Source: CAZUZS01 sp964624795 (GTDB lineage Bacteria; Calditrichota; Calditrichia; RBG-13-44-9). From it: a stretch of DNA of 64,000 bases. The position numbers were made by a program, and so were the translations under genes. The stretch is taken from the NCBI GenBank assembly GCA_964624795.1, contig CAZUZS010000015.1, positions 1 through 64,000 on the forward strand, read 5' to 3'. Shown piece after piece: positions 1 through 9,075 of this stretch. Within the stretch, counting starts at the first letter, position 1. Every line of letters begins with the position of its first letter. Under the pieces are notes generated by a model. It was not told the DNA's origin. It searched no databases and worked only from the letters and a program-made list of their open reading frames with translations.

Positions 1-238
1 GCGGTGGCAATGCCAGTGGCTTACGCCAAGGAATCTTTTAAAGATTTCTCGCTAACGCTCGGCACATTGTGCCCCCTATGGGGAAATGACAATTACTTAT
101 ACTTATGTATTTTTGTAAATAGATTTTTAATTGGCACAACGGGTTACACTACTTCTCCAGAACTAATCGCTGTAATTGCAAACAGGTTTGGGCTTGGTAT
201 TAATCTCATTCTCCCACTTTGCCTGCGTGCGGTGCGAT

Positions 239-1666
239 TTACGATTTTCGCTTTGGGCGATATACATGCGTGCTCTGACCAAAGAAAATCTCGGCTGATT
301 CCATCACGGTTTCCGAAAGTGTCGGGTGTGGGTGAATGGTCAATTTGATATCGGTGGCGACCGCCGCCATTTCAATTGCGAGAACGCCTTCCGCGATCAA
401 CTCACCGGCGCCGGGACCGGCTACCCCCATTCCCAGGATCCTTTCGGTATTTGGATCGATGATAAGCTTGGTCAGCCCGTCGGACCGGCCCATGGTAAGC
501 GCCCTGCCGGAAGCCGCCCAGGGAAAACGACTCACTTCCACTTCCCGGTTCTGCACTTTGGCCTCGGTTTCAGTCAAGCCAGCCCAGGCGATTTCCGGAT
601 CGGTGAAAACCACAGCAGGAATGGCCCGCGGCTCAAAAACGGTTTTATGTCCCGCAATAGCCTCAACCGCTGCCCTGCCCTCGGCGGATGCTTTGTGCGC
701 CAGCATCGGTTCTCCCGCCACATCGCCAATGGCAAAAATATTTCTTTCTGCGGTGCGACGCTGGCCATCTATTTTCACAAAACCACGGCTGTCCACCTCA
801 ACACGCGTATTCTCAAGACCCAGGTCGGAGGAATTTGGTTTGCGTCCAACCGAAATCAGAACTTTCTCGAACACCCGCTCTGGCTCCTCCACCTTTTCAC
901 CTTCCAGCCGAACCTTGATCCCCTTTTGCACCTGCTTCATCTCGACTACTTTCGTATTCACCAAAATTGAATCGAATTTCTCCGTCAACCGTTTCTGCAG
1001 GATTCGCACCATATCGCGATCGGCGCCGGGAAGAATGCCCGGCAGCATTTCCACAACGGTCACTTTACTGCCCAACGATGTGTAGACTGTGCCCATCTCC
1101 AGCCCAATATATCCCCCGCCAATTACAAGAAGTGTTTTCGGTATGTTCTCCAAATCCAGGGCGCGGGTGGAATTTAAAACGGCTGGGCTGTCGACGGACA
1201 TGCCCGGCACAGTGGCGGGGCGGGAACCGGTAGCGATGATGGCATTGGTGAACGATAGCGTTTCCCTTTTGCCTTCCACCGTGGTGATCTCCAGCGAGCC
1301 GGCATCCAAAAACCGGGCGCGGCCTTGAATATAATCAATTTTTCGTTGTCTGCTCAGTTGGCCCAGCCCGCCGGTGAGCTGCTTCACAACGCTGTCTTTC
1401 CAGGATCGCACCCTATTTATATCGATACTTGGTTTAGAAAATTCGATTCCCCAGTTTTTGGCTTCCTCCGCTTCCGAAAGCAGCTTCGCGAGATGAAGCA
1501 GTGCTTTGGAAGGAATGCAGCCACGGAATAAGCAAACGCCTCCGGGATTCAATTCCGGATCTACCAGGGTAACTTTCATTCCCAGGTCAGCCGCCAGGAA
1601 TGCAGCAGCATACCCCCCGGGTCCTGCGCCGATTACTGCGATGTGAGTTGAGCTGTTACTATTCAT
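239..1666 (-). CDS. lpdA: Dihydrolipoyl dehydrogenase (E3), PDH-operon copy
   Basis: This is a 475-residue FAD-dependent pyridine-nucleotide disulfide oxidoreductase that reoxidises dihydrolipoamide on E2 of the pyruvate dehydrogenase complex using NAD+. Visible features are the N-terminal Rossmann motif GAGPGGYAAAF, the redox-active disulfide in CLFRGCIPSKALL, the NAD-binding GGGYIGLEMG near residue 185, the FAD-binding AIGDVAGEPMLAHKA, and the C-terminal dimer segment IHPHPTLSETVMESA with its catalytic His-Glu. The ATG has GGGG five bases upstream. It is the last gene of the aceE-E2-E3 run, separated from E2 by an inserted four-helix-bundle gene. The active-site loop (CLFRGC) differs from that of the second E3 copy further upstream (CLNWGC), so the two are divergent paralogues, not a recent duplication. 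Confidence 0.95.
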   Translation of the reverse strand: MNSNSSTHIAVIGAGPGGYAAAFLAADLGMKVTLVDPELNPGGVCLFRGCIPSKALLHLAKLLSEAEEAKNWGIEFSKPSIDINRVRSWKDSVVKQLTGGLGQLSRQRKIDYIQGRARFLDAGSLEITTVEGKRETLSFTNAIIATGSRPATVPGMSVDSPAVLNSTRALDLENIPKTLLVIGGGYIGLEMGTVYTSLGSKVTVVEMLPGILPGADRDMVRILQKRLTEKFDSILVNTKVVEMKQVQKGIKVRLEGEKVEEPERVFEKVLISVGRKPNSSDLGLENTRVEVDSRGFVKIDGQRRTAERNIFAIGDVAGEPMLAHKASAEGRAAVEAIAGHKTVFEPRAIPAVVFTDPEIAWAGLTETEAKVQNREVEVSRFPWAASGRALTMGRSDGLTKLIIDPNTERILGMGVAGPGAGELIAEGVLAIEMAAVATDIKLTIHPHPTLSETVMESAEIFFGQSTHVYRPKRKS

Positions 1667-1702
1667 TACTACCCCATTATTTTCATGATTCTATCACTTT
1701 TC

Positions 1703-1772
1703 GATTACGATCAAGCTTACGATTACAAATCCAAATATTCTTAATCATAATCGTAATCCTAATCGTAATCGC
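1703..1772. repeat. Hexamer tract (GATTAN), left flank of four-helix-bundle gene
   Basis: Degenerate GATTAC/GATTAG/GATTAT hexamers. They run in plus orientation at about 1703-1727 and in the opposite orientation at about 1742-1771, so the left flank is itself palindromic and could fold as a hairpin. A matching tract lies on the other side of the gene at 2301-2330. Read directly from the sequence; no function is claimed. Confidence 0.7.
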
Positions 1773-1793
1773 AGCGTATTCTTTCTCTCAGCA

Positions 1794-2201
1794 CTATTCA
1801 TATTTTCCACTTTCTTCATGAGCCCGATCCGAATTGCTCTTAATTAAACCGACCAACATAGACACAATCGCATGCAACATCTCCTTGCCCGGTTCAATCT
1901 CGGTCGATGCCACCAAATGCCTAACCTCCAAGACATCAAGACAACTCTCTGATTCCAGCGCCGATCCACGTGCAATATCAAAGAATCTACATCTATCGAG
2001 ACCGCCGAATTTGCCGTTGCCTTCAGCTATATTTAGAGGGATTGAGGTTGATGCTCTGTCCAATTGGCCAACAACCGAATATTTTTTGTTGATTTTCTGC
2101 ATCAGATCATGAGTCCAACTAACGAATTTCAGAGACTCCTGATAAACCCGTAATTTTTCATGGTCGAAATAGATTTTCCGATTTGCATGATTTGTATCCA
2201 T
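1794..2201 (-). CDS. Four-helix-bundle protein (23S rRNA-intervening-sequence/S23 family)
   Basis: A 135-residue protein of the four-helix-bundle family once annotated as S23 or 23S-rRNA-IVS protein and structurally related to Avd of diversity-generating retroelements. Family hallmarks are LRVYQESLKFVSWTHDL in helix 1, QLDRASTSIPLNIAEG near residue 50, and the following FFDIARGSALESESCLDVL helix. The family has no known enzymatic activity. It lies between E2 and E3 of the PDH operon on the same strand, and both borders carry GATTAN hexamer tracts in inverted orientation, which suggests it was inserted as a small unit. The ribosome site is weak (AGGA about nine bases before the ATG). No reverse transcriptase or variable repeat is visible here, so a DGR role is unlikely. 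Confidence 0.85.
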   Translation of the reverse strand: MDTNHANRKIYFDHEKLRVYQESLKFVSWTHDLMQKINKKYSVVGQLDRASTSIPLNIAEGNGKFGGLDRCRFFDIARGSALESESCLDVLEVRHLVASTEIEPGKEMLHAIVSMLVGLIKSNSDRAHEESGKYE

Positions 2202-2300
2202 ATCAGAATGTCCTAATTCTGCATAACTTTAGTCAATATGAGAATAATCATTGAAGAATGATTTTACCTCCCCTACAATACCCTTTCTATATACGAGTAA

Positions 2301-2330
2301 GATTAGGATTATGATTAAGATTACGATTCC
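2301..2330. repeat. Hexamer tract (GATTAN), right flank of four-helix-bundle gene
   Basis: Five consecutive GATTAN units (GATTAG, GATTAT, GATTAA, GATTAC, GATTCC) in plus orientation, opposite to the nearest left-flank tract at 1742-1771. It lies in the 168-base spacer between the E2 stop and the four-helix-bundle start. Confidence 0.7.
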
Positions 2331-2369
2331 GCCTACAATTACGCATTTTTATCAGAATAAATTCAAGAC

Positions 2370-4115
2370 TCATCCCTCCAAGACAATCAGGAAAGGCTGC
2401 TCCACCGCCTCCGCGACCCAGCGCAGAAAACGCGCCGCATCTGCGCCGTCAATCAGCCGGTGGTCGTAGGAAAGCGAGAGCGGCAGCATGAGCCGCGGCT
2501 CGAAATTTCTGTTCATGTAAACGGGTTCCATCCTTGCGCGGGAAACTCCCAAAACAGCCACTTCGGGTGAGTTCACCACCGGGGTAAATGCTGTTCCCCC
2601 AATCCCCCCAAGATTGGAAATACTAATGTTCCCGCCCTGCATATCCTCCAATGAAAGCTTCTTATTTCGCGCCTTCTCCGCCAAATCGTTGAGCTCGGCG
2701 GCAAGCTCGATGATATTTTTCTTGTCCACATCCCGAACCACCGGCACCAATAAACCTCGGTCGGTGTCCACCGCTACGCCAATATTGTAATATTTCTTAT
2801 AGATCACCTCGCTGTTTTCCATATCCACGCTGGCATTAAACTGCGGAAATGCCTTTAGCGCTGCACTGATAATTTTCAGCAGCACAGCGGTCACGGTCAA
2901 TTTGCCGCCGGCTGCTTCCGCCTTCTTGCCATATTGTTTTCGTAATTTCTCCAGCTCCGTGATGTCCGCCTTATCGTGCTGTGTAACATGAGGGATAGTC
3001 GCCCAGGCATAACTGAGGTGTTTGGCGGTTTTTGACCGAACACTGCTCATCGGCTTTCTTTCCACCTCACCCCACTTGCTGAAGTCAGGGAGCGATTCGG
3101 CTTCCACACCTTTCAGAATCCCAATTGATGCAGACCTCTGACGATTGATTCGCTTGGAGTGACTTTTCACATCTTCGATGGAAATCCGGCCGTAAGGCCC
3201 GCTTCCGGAAACCTGGTTGATGTCAATTCCAATCTCTCGGGCAAACCGGCGCACAGAAGGCGCAGCGGGCGCTGCCTCTCCGGCTATCTCGGGCTTGCCT
3301 ATTGTAGCGGAAGACGCTGCTGTAGCCGGTTCTGCCGGTTTCCTTTCCACTGGTTCTTTTCCAGAGCGCGGCGCAGGTTTCTGCCCTTTTTCTTCTTCCT
3401 TTGTAGGTTCCCCTCCAGGAGTTTCTCCTTCTGCCTTGGGCGCCGGCTCCTCACCGCCTCCTTCTTCGGTAATCGCCAGCACCAGAACAGATTGGCCGAC
3501 CTTTGCCGTATCCCCTTCTTTCACCAGGATTTTCTTTACCGTGCCGCTCATCTCCGAAGGGACTTCCAGCACTGCTTTGTCCGTTTCCAATTCCAGCAGC
3601 GCCTGATCCTTTTCTACGGAATCTCCTTTGGAAACAAGGATTTTGGCTACGGTTCCGCTTTCTATATTCTCACCCAATTCCGGGATAATGAACTCGACTT
3701 CCCTGCTTTTTTGCGGTGCGGAGGCATTTTTCTTCTGCAAAGAAGGTTCCGTTTGCTCCTTTTTCCCAGCTTCTTTTTGCGTTTTGTCACCTTCTTTTGC
3801 AGTGATCATCTCTTCAGGTTCTTGCCGGGCTTCCGCTTCGACCTGTTCGGCAGGAGTTTCATCTACCGGTTGCGCATCAGAATCCTCAAACATCACAATA
3901 GTCTGGCCTACTTTTACTTCGTCACCCTCCGAGACCAGCACATTTTTCACTATACCGCTGGAATCCGATGGTACTTCGAGCACTGCTTTATCCGTTTCCA
4001 GTTCCACCAACGGCTGTTCTTTTTGGATTTTATCTCCTTCAGAAACCAGAACTTTGGCAACAGTCCCCGAATCGATATTTTCTCCCAGTTCCGGTAATTT
4101 GAATTCCGACGCCAT
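2370..4115 (-). CDS. aceF: Dihydrolipoamide acetyltransferase (E2 of pyruvate dehydrogenase), two lipoyl domains
   Basis: E2 core of the pyruvate dehydrogenase complex, transferring acetyl from lipoamide to CoA. Two tandem lipoyl domains carry the ELETDKAVLEVPS motif, with lipoyl lysines near residues 43 and 180. They are joined by charged, Ala/Pro/Glu-rich linkers, followed by the peripheral subunit-binding domain (SVRRFAREIGIDINQVSGSGPYGRI) and a C-terminal catalytic domain ending in SYDHRLIDGADAARFL with the catalytic His and Asp. I start it at the ATG giving MASEFKLPELGEN, preceded by AAAGGA seven bases upstream. A start 31 codons earlier would add a tail with no E2 similarity. Length 581 residues. 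It lies 114 bases downstream of aceE. Confidence 0.95.
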   Translation of the reverse strand: MASEFKLPELGENIDSGTVAKVLVSEGDKIQKEQPLVELETDKAVLEVPSDSSGIVKNVLVSEGDEVKVGQTIVMFEDSDAQPVDETPAEQVEAEARQEPEEMITAKEGDKTQKEAGKKEQTEPSLQKKNASAPQKSREVEFIIPELGENIESGTVAKILVSKGDSVEKDQALLELETDKAVLEVPSEMSGTVKKILVKEGDTAKVGQSVLVLAITEEGGGEEPAPKAEGETPGGEPTKEEEKGQKPAPRSGKEPVERKPAEPATAASSATIGKPEIAGEAAPAAPSVRRFAREIGIDINQVSGSGPYGRISIEDVKSHSKRINRQRSASIGILKGVEAESLPDFSKWGEVERKPMSSVRSKTAKHLSYAWATIPHVTQHDKADITELEKLRKQYGKKAEAAGGKLTVTAVLLKIISAALKAFPQFNASVDMENSEVIYKKYYNIGVAVDTDRGLLVPVVRDVDKKNIIELAAELNDLAEKARNKKLSLEDMQGGNISISNLGGIGGTAFTPVVNSPEVAVLGVSRARMEPVYMNRNFEPRLMLPLSLSYDHRLIDGADAARFLRWVAEAVEQPFLIVLEG

Positions 4116-4229
4116 GATGTTTTCCTTTATCTCAAGAATCCACTTTTCAATAAACTTTTGGGAATCGTGAATATCTCCCTGACCTGACAAGAAGAAATCA
4201 GACCTCAATTCCGCCTGAAATGGCCCTGC

Positions 4230-6914
4230 TCAACTTACTAACGGATCAGCCTTCTCCGGATTTATATCCAGATCCTTTATCGCTTTCTTCACAATTTCCA
4301 TTTTGATTTTTCCATCCCGGCCCAGCGCATAAAGCGCTGCCAACGTGATATAGCGTTCATCCACTTCAAAAAAATCACGCAGGTGATGCCGGCCGTCGCT
4401 CCTGCCAAATCCATCGGTCCCCAGGGAAACCAGCGGCCCGGGAATCCATTTTGAGATCGATTCGGGAAGCACCTTCAGATAATCCGAGGCAGCGACAAAG
4501 ACCCCCTCCGCATCTTTAAAAGCCTGGCTGACATAGGGAATCTGCTGTTTTTTATCCGGATGAAACATATTCCAGCGCTCCACAGTCATCGCATCGCGGT
4601 ACAATTCTTTGTAGCTGGTAACGCTCCATACAGTAGCGGCAACATCATATTTCTCTTCCAGTATTTTTTGCGCTTCCAGAGCCTTGTTGAGTATGGAGCC
4701 GTTCCCCAGCAGTTGGGCGTGCACCTTGGCATTCTTCTTACCCGAATTCCTGAATTTGTATAATCCCTTGATAATACCATCTTTTATACCCTTGGGCATG
4801 GGCGGTTGCGGATAAGGTTCGTTCATGATGGTAATATAGTAAAATCCCGGTTTCTGCTCTTCATACATCTCACGAATTCCTTCGCGTATGATAACAGCCA
4901 GCTCAAACGCAAACGCCGGATCATACGCCTTCAATGTGGGGTACGGATATGCCAGGGCGTGACTGTTCCCATCCTGGTGCTGCAGCCCTTCGCCGGCCAG
5001 GGTTGTGCGCCCGGACGTACCGCCGATCATAAAACCGCGGGCCCGCATATCGCCGGCTGCCCAAACCAGGTCCCCGATCCGCTGCAAACCGAACATGGAG
5101 TAGAACACAAAAAACGGGATGGTGTTAACTCCGTGGGTGGAATAGGCGGTTCCGGCGGCAACAAATGAAGACATGGAGCCGGCCTCGGTTATTCCCTCTT
5201 CCAGTATCTGGCCGTCCTTTGCTTCTTTGTAATAAAGCAGACTCTCTTTATCCACCGGCTCATACAACTGGCCCACATGGGAATAAATGCCTATCTCACG
5301 GAATAGCGCCTCCATCCCGAAGGTCCTTGCTTCGTCCGGAATTATGGGCACGATCAGCCTGCCGAACTCTTTGTCCCGCAACAGCTTGGCCAGCAATCTT
5401 CCGAAAACCATGGTAGTGGCAACTTCGCGGTCTTCACTGCCACCGTAGAATTCTTTGAAGAGCTCCTCCGACGGTGTTTTCAGCGGAGCCGATTTCATGC
5501 GGCGGGTGGGCATGTAACCGCCCAACTGTTTTCGCCGCTCATGCAGATATTGCATTTCGGGAGAATCCGGGTCTGGTTTATAGAAAGGTATGGTGTCCAC
5601 ATCCTCATCCGAAATCGGAATGCCGAAACGTGAGCGGAATTCCCGTAGTTCCTGTTCGTTCAGCTTTTTCTGCTGATGCGTCACGTTCTTGCCTTCCCCG
5701 GCTTCTCCCAAGCCGTAGCCTTTCACGGTTCTGGCAAGCACCACCGTGGGAGATCCTTTGTGTTCCGCTGCCGCCTTGAACGCCGCGTAAACTTTTTCCG
5801 GGTCATGGCCGCCAAGTCGCAATTTCTCCAACTGCTCATCGGACAGGTGCTCTACCATCTTCAACAAGCGAGGGTCCTTTCCGAAGAAATGTTTACGGAT
5901 ATAAGCGCCGCCGCGCACAATGTAGCTCTGGTACTCGCCATCTACCACTTCACCCATTCGCTGGACAAGAACGCCATCTTTATCGCGCGCCAGCAGATCA
6001 TCCCAATCGTTTCCCCAGATCACCTTTATGACATTCCACCCCGCACCCCGGAAGACCGTTTCCAGCTCCTGAATAATTTTGCCGTTGCCGCGAACCGGTC
6101 CATCCAGCCGCTGCAGGTTGCAGTTGATCACAAAGATCAGGTTGTCCAGCCGCTCGCGTGCCGCCAGCGCAATGGCGCCAAGCGCCTCCGGCTCATCTGT
6201 TTCGCCGTCGCCCAAAAACGCCCAGATTTTGTCATGTGATGTCTTTTTCAAACCACGATCTTCCAGGTAACGGTTGAAGCGCGCCTGGTAGATCGCCATA
6301 ATGGGGCCAAGACCCATGGAGACGGTTGCGAACTGCCAGAAATCCGGCTTCAACCACGGATGCGGATAGGATGGAAGGCCGCCGCCCGGGTGGACTTCAT
6401 GGCGATAATTCTTCAATTCCTCCACCGAAATACGGCCTTCCAGGAACGCACGCGCGTAATTTCCCGGCGAGGCGTGGCCCTGAAAAAACACCTGGTCGCC
6501 GCTGAAATCATCCTGCGGGGCGCGGAAAAAGTGATTAAATCCTACCTCATAAAGCGTAGCTACCGATGCGTAAGTCGAGATATGGCCTCCGATGCCGCTC
6601 TCCACGCGATTCGCCCGAACCACCATCGCCATGGCATTCCAGCGGATGATGCTTTTGATCCGTCGCTCAATCTCCCGGCTCCCCGGAAAGGTGGGCTGTT
6701 CATCCGCAGGTATGGTATTGATATATGGCGTATTAGCAGTAAACGGCAACTTTATGCCTGCCTCATAACTCCGCATTTGCAGTTCGCGGAGCAACTCTTT
6801 CACACGCTCCGGGCCGCCGTGTTGAATGACATAATCCAAGGATTCCAGCCACTCGCGAGTTTCAATCTGCTCCTCAGTAAGGCCATCATTTTCAAGCAAG
6901 GCTCTATCGCTCAT
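4230..6914 (-). CDS. aceE: Pyruvate dehydrogenase E1 component, homodimeric AceE type
   Basis: An 894-residue thiamine-diphosphate enzyme that decarboxylates pyruvate and acetylates the E2 lipoyl groups. It is the single-chain AceE type, not the alpha/beta heterotetramer. The family N-terminus (TREWLESLDYVIQHGGPERV) and the TPP/Mg motif GDGETDEPEALGAIALAARE followed by NCNLQRLDGPVRGN are visible. Further family blocks include HGVNTIPFFVFYSMFG, TSGRTTLAGEGLQHQDG and the C-terminal LGTDGFGRSDGRHHLRDFFEVDE. Length matches AceE (about 890). AAGGG precedes the ATG by nine bases. It heads the aceE-E2-[four-helix bundle]-E3 operon, and a terminator-like hairpin at 7121-7145 separates it from the upstream lpd gene. 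Confidence 0.97.
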   Translation of the reverse strand: MSDRALLENDGLTEEQIETREWLESLDYVIQHGGPERVKELLRELQMRSYEAGIKLPFTANTPYINTIPADEQPTFPGSREIERRIKSIIRWNAMAMVVRANRVESGIGGHISTYASVATLYEVGFNHFFRAPQDDFSGDQVFFQGHASPGNYARAFLEGRISVEELKNYRHEVHPGGGLPSYPHPWLKPDFWQFATVSMGLGPIMAIYQARFNRYLEDRGLKKTSHDKIWAFLGDGETDEPEALGAIALAARERLDNLIFVINCNLQRLDGPVRGNGKIIQELETVFRGAGWNVIKVIWGNDWDDLLARDKDGVLVQRMGEVVDGEYQSYIVRGGAYIRKHFFGKDPRLLKMVEHLSDEQLEKLRLGGHDPEKVYAAFKAAAEHKGSPTVVLARTVKGYGLGEAGEGKNVTHQQKKLNEQELREFRSRFGIPISDEDVDTIPFYKPDPDSPEMQYLHERRKQLGGYMPTRRMKSAPLKTPSEELFKEFYGGSEDREVATTMVFGRLLAKLLRDKEFGRLIVPIIPDEARTFGMEALFREIGIYSHVGQLYEPVDKESLLYYKEAKDGQILEEGITEAGSMSSFVAAGTAYSTHGVNTIPFFVFYSMFGLQRIGDLVWAAGDMRARGFMIGGTSGRTTLAGEGLQHQDGNSHALAYPYPTLKAYDPAFAFELAVIIREGIREMYEEQKPGFYYITIMNEPYPQPPMPKGIKDGIIKGLYKFRNSGKKNAKVHAQLLGNGSILNKALEAQKILEEKYDVAATVWSVTSYKELYRDAMTVERWNMFHPDKKQQIPYVSQAFKDAEGVFVAASDYLKVLPESISKWIPGPLVSLGTDGFGRSDGRHHLRDFFEVDERYITLAALYALGRDGKIKMEIVKKAIKDLDINPEKADPLVS

Positions 6915-7229
6915 CAGGTATATCCCTTATTTTATATTTGAATTGATAATCTTATTTGATTAGAATATTCATTGCCAGACTTGTCGAGATAAATCATGAA
7001 AACTCTTTTTCCGTTCAGCATTCCGCGTTATTCTTGAAAACAGCAATTTTTTTGACTTTAAGCGCCGATTGTGAAGAACAGATGAAGCTGGCAACCGGTT
7101 TCGCGGTGGGGAATTTAAAAGGCCGTGCCGGAAAAAGGAACGGCCAGTAGAATGAAAATTCAATTCAAATCCAGGTCTGCCGCCCACAAATGCACCAACT
7201 CCTGTTTCCTGCAGATTCTGCAATTCCCG
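6915..7229. other. Intergenic spacer, aceE leader and lpd terminator
   Basis: 315 bases without a gene. It holds the hairpin terminator of the upstream lpd gene (7121-7145) and an AT-rich aceE leader that must contain the aceE promoter. A TATAAA-like -10 at 6931-6936 is visible, but I see no good -35 partner. Small ORFs here have no ribosome site or family similarity. Confidence 0.5.
7121..7145 (-). terminator. Rho-independent terminator after second lpd gene
   Basis: On the minus strand GGCCGT and ACGGCC pair around a 13-base loop and are followed by TTTTAAATT. It lies about 85 bases downstream of the lpd stop and upstream of aceE, separating the two transcription units. Confidence 0.6.
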
Positions 7230-8636
7230 TTAAATATGAATTGCCTCTCCGATCGCATCGCCGGCCGCTTCCATCACCGCTTCGCTCAGCGTAGGGTGGG
7301 CGTGAACAGTCTGCTGCAGCTCGATATTAGTTGTTTCCAGGGTCTTTGCAATTCCCAGTTCCGCGATCATTTCGGTTGCTTCAGAACCGAGTATGTGGGC
7401 GCCAAGTAATTCGCCATATTTGGCATCGAAAATCAGTTTGACCATGCCATCCGTTTCGCCTATGGCGCGCGCCTTCCCGCTCGCCCTGAAAGGAAATTTA
7501 CCAATCTTCAATTCATAACCGGCTTCCCTGGCTTTCTCTTCGGTAAGGCCGATACTGGCGACCTGCGGCTGGCAGTAGGTGCAGCCCGGAATATTCTCGT
7601 AATTCATTGGATGCGGGTGATTGCCGAGAATATGATCGACTGCGATTATTCCTTCATGGGACGCCACATGCGCCAGCCACGGCGCGCCAATCACATCGCC
7701 AATGGCGTAAACATTCGAAACATTGGTTTCATAAAACTCATTGACCTTGATAAAGCTTTTTTCCGGCTGGATCCCAATCTTCCCTAAATCCAGGTCTTCC
7801 ACATTTCCTTGCACCCCGATAGCAACCAGTGCAAGATCGCCTTCCAGATCGGTAGTCTTGCCTTTGCTGCTGACGCTCACACGGACACCCGTTTTGCTCT
7901 TTTCCAGTTTTTCGACGCGGGAATTGGTGTACAGTTTTATTCCCTGTTTCTTAAACGACCGTTCCAATTGGGCGGCTATTTCAGCATCCTCAACCGGAAG
8001 AATATGGGGCAGCATCTCGATCAGATGAACCTCGGTTCCGAAGGAATTATAAAGATAGGCATATTCAACGCCAATTGCGCCGGCGCCGATAATCAGCATC
8101 TTTGCCGGAGGCGCAGCCAGCAGCATGGCCTCTTTGGAGGTGATTATCTTTTTCCTGTCGAATTCCACACCGGGAAACGACCGCGGCCGGCCGCCGGTGG
8201 CAATAATGATCGTTGCCGCGGAGACTTTTCTGACCTCCTTGCCAGACTTGTCGGTGACTGATACAGTATTCTTGTCCACAAATTTGCCGGAGCCGGCAAT
8301 GTGCTCAATCTTATTTTTTTTGAACAAATATTCCACGCCCCGCGAATTCTGGTCCGCAACATCCCGGCTGCGTTGGATGATCTTTTTAAAATCAAATGAG
8401 TAGTCTTTTATCTCAAACCCGAACTCCGCAGCACGCTTGAAATAGTGCATCAGTTCCGCGTTCTTGAGCAAGGCCTTGGAGGGGATGCAACCCCAGTTAA
8501 GGCAGATGCCGCCAAGCGCATCTCTTTCCACAACCGCAGTTTTCATTCCTTTCTGTGCAGCCCGGATTGCCGCTACATAGCCGCCAGGGCCACCGCCAAT
8601 TACCAACAGATCATAATCAAACGAATTCGATACCAT
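7230..8636 (-). CDS. lpd: Dihydrolipoyl dehydrogenase (E3), second copy
   Basis: A 468-residue dihydrolipoamide dehydrogenase. It shows GGGPGGYVAAIRAAQKG (FAD), the redox disulfide GGICLNWGCIPSKALL, GAGAIGVEYAYLY (NAD), YAIGDVIGAPWLAHVASHEG and the C-terminal VHAHPTLSEAVMEAA. I prefer the second in-frame ATG (8636), which has AGGAAGG five bases upstream; a start five codons earlier at 8651 is possible. It follows the SirB1-like and DUF2203 genes on the same strand with a 40-base gap and ends at a terminator before aceE, so it is transcribed apart from the PDH operon. It may serve another 2-oxoacid complex or the glycine cleavage system. That role is inference. Confidence 0.93.
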   Translation of the reverse strand: MVSNSFDYDLLVIGGGPGGYVAAIRAAQKGMKTAVVERDALGGICLNWGCIPSKALLKNAELMHYFKRAAEFGFEIKDYSFDFKKIIQRSRDVADQNSRGVEYLFKKNKIEHIAGSGKFVDKNTVSVTDKSGKEVRKVSAATIIIATGGRPRSFPGVEFDRKKIITSKEAMLLAAPPAKMLIIGAGAIGVEYAYLYNSFGTEVHLIEMLPHILPVEDAEIAAQLERSFKKQGIKLYTNSRVEKLEKSKTGVRVSVSSKGKTTDLEGDLALVAIGVQGNVEDLDLGKIGIQPEKSFIKVNEFYETNVSNVYAIGDVIGAPWLAHVASHEGIIAVDHILGNHPHPMNYENIPGCTYCQPQVASIGLTEEKAREAGYELKIGKFPFRASGKARAIGETDGMVKLIFDAKYGELLGAHILGSEATEMIAELGIAKTLETTNIELQQTVHAHPTLSEAVMEAAGDAIGEAIHI

Positions 8637-8676
8637 CCTCACCTTCCTCATATTTATTTTCAGATCTTCATTTAAA

Positions 8677-9075
8677 TCATAGTGTACTCAGTGGCTGCCT
8701 GCCCCTGAAACCGGCATCAATCGGATGCCAGTACCGTATGGTCTCCTCCCCCAACTTGAAGCACAGATAGACTTCCTCGCCATTTTTCCGGATGTGTGGG
8801 AAATCCACTAGCCCCTCCTGAAGCCCCCTCACCAGGATTCCGGCCTTGTCAAGCACCCGGAGCATATTAATCAGTCGGGGAATCTCCGGCGGAGCTTCTC
8901 CATTTCCATTCGCCCCTATTCCACCAAAATACTTGTGACTATAGATATTGTGGCCGGTAGAATCCAAATATTTGGCCAGCCGCGCGATCTCTGAAATCAT
9001 CGAAGCGTGATGATGCAATGACTCAATTGCTCCGGCAATTGAAAAATGTAATTCATGGAAATAGTCATGACTCAT
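8677..9075 (-). CDS. DUF2203 family protein
   Basis: A 132-residue protein matching the DUF2203 family, of unknown function. The recognisable core is the C-terminal block VYLCFKLGEETIRYWHPID followed by AGFRGRQPL. The middle part (EIPRLINMLRVLDKAGILVRGLQEGLVDFPHI) carries the family's GLVDFP segment. It is predicted soluble, with no signal peptide. The start ATG overlaps the stop of the SirB1-like gene (ATGA), indicating translational coupling. No function can be inferred from the neighbours, which are a SirB1-like protein and an E3 subunit. Confidence 0.8.
   Translation of the reverse strand: MSHDYFHELHFSIAGAIESLHHHASMISEIARLAKYLDSTGHNIYSHKYFGGIGANGNGEAPPEIPRLINMLRVLDKAGILVRGLQEGLVDFPHIRKNGEEVYLCFKLGEETIRYWHPIDAGFRGRQPLSTL

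Noticed and set aside
1794..2201. Diversity-generating retroelement accessory protein (Avd)
   Set aside because: No reverse transcriptase, template repeat or variable repeat in the window; only the fold family is shared.
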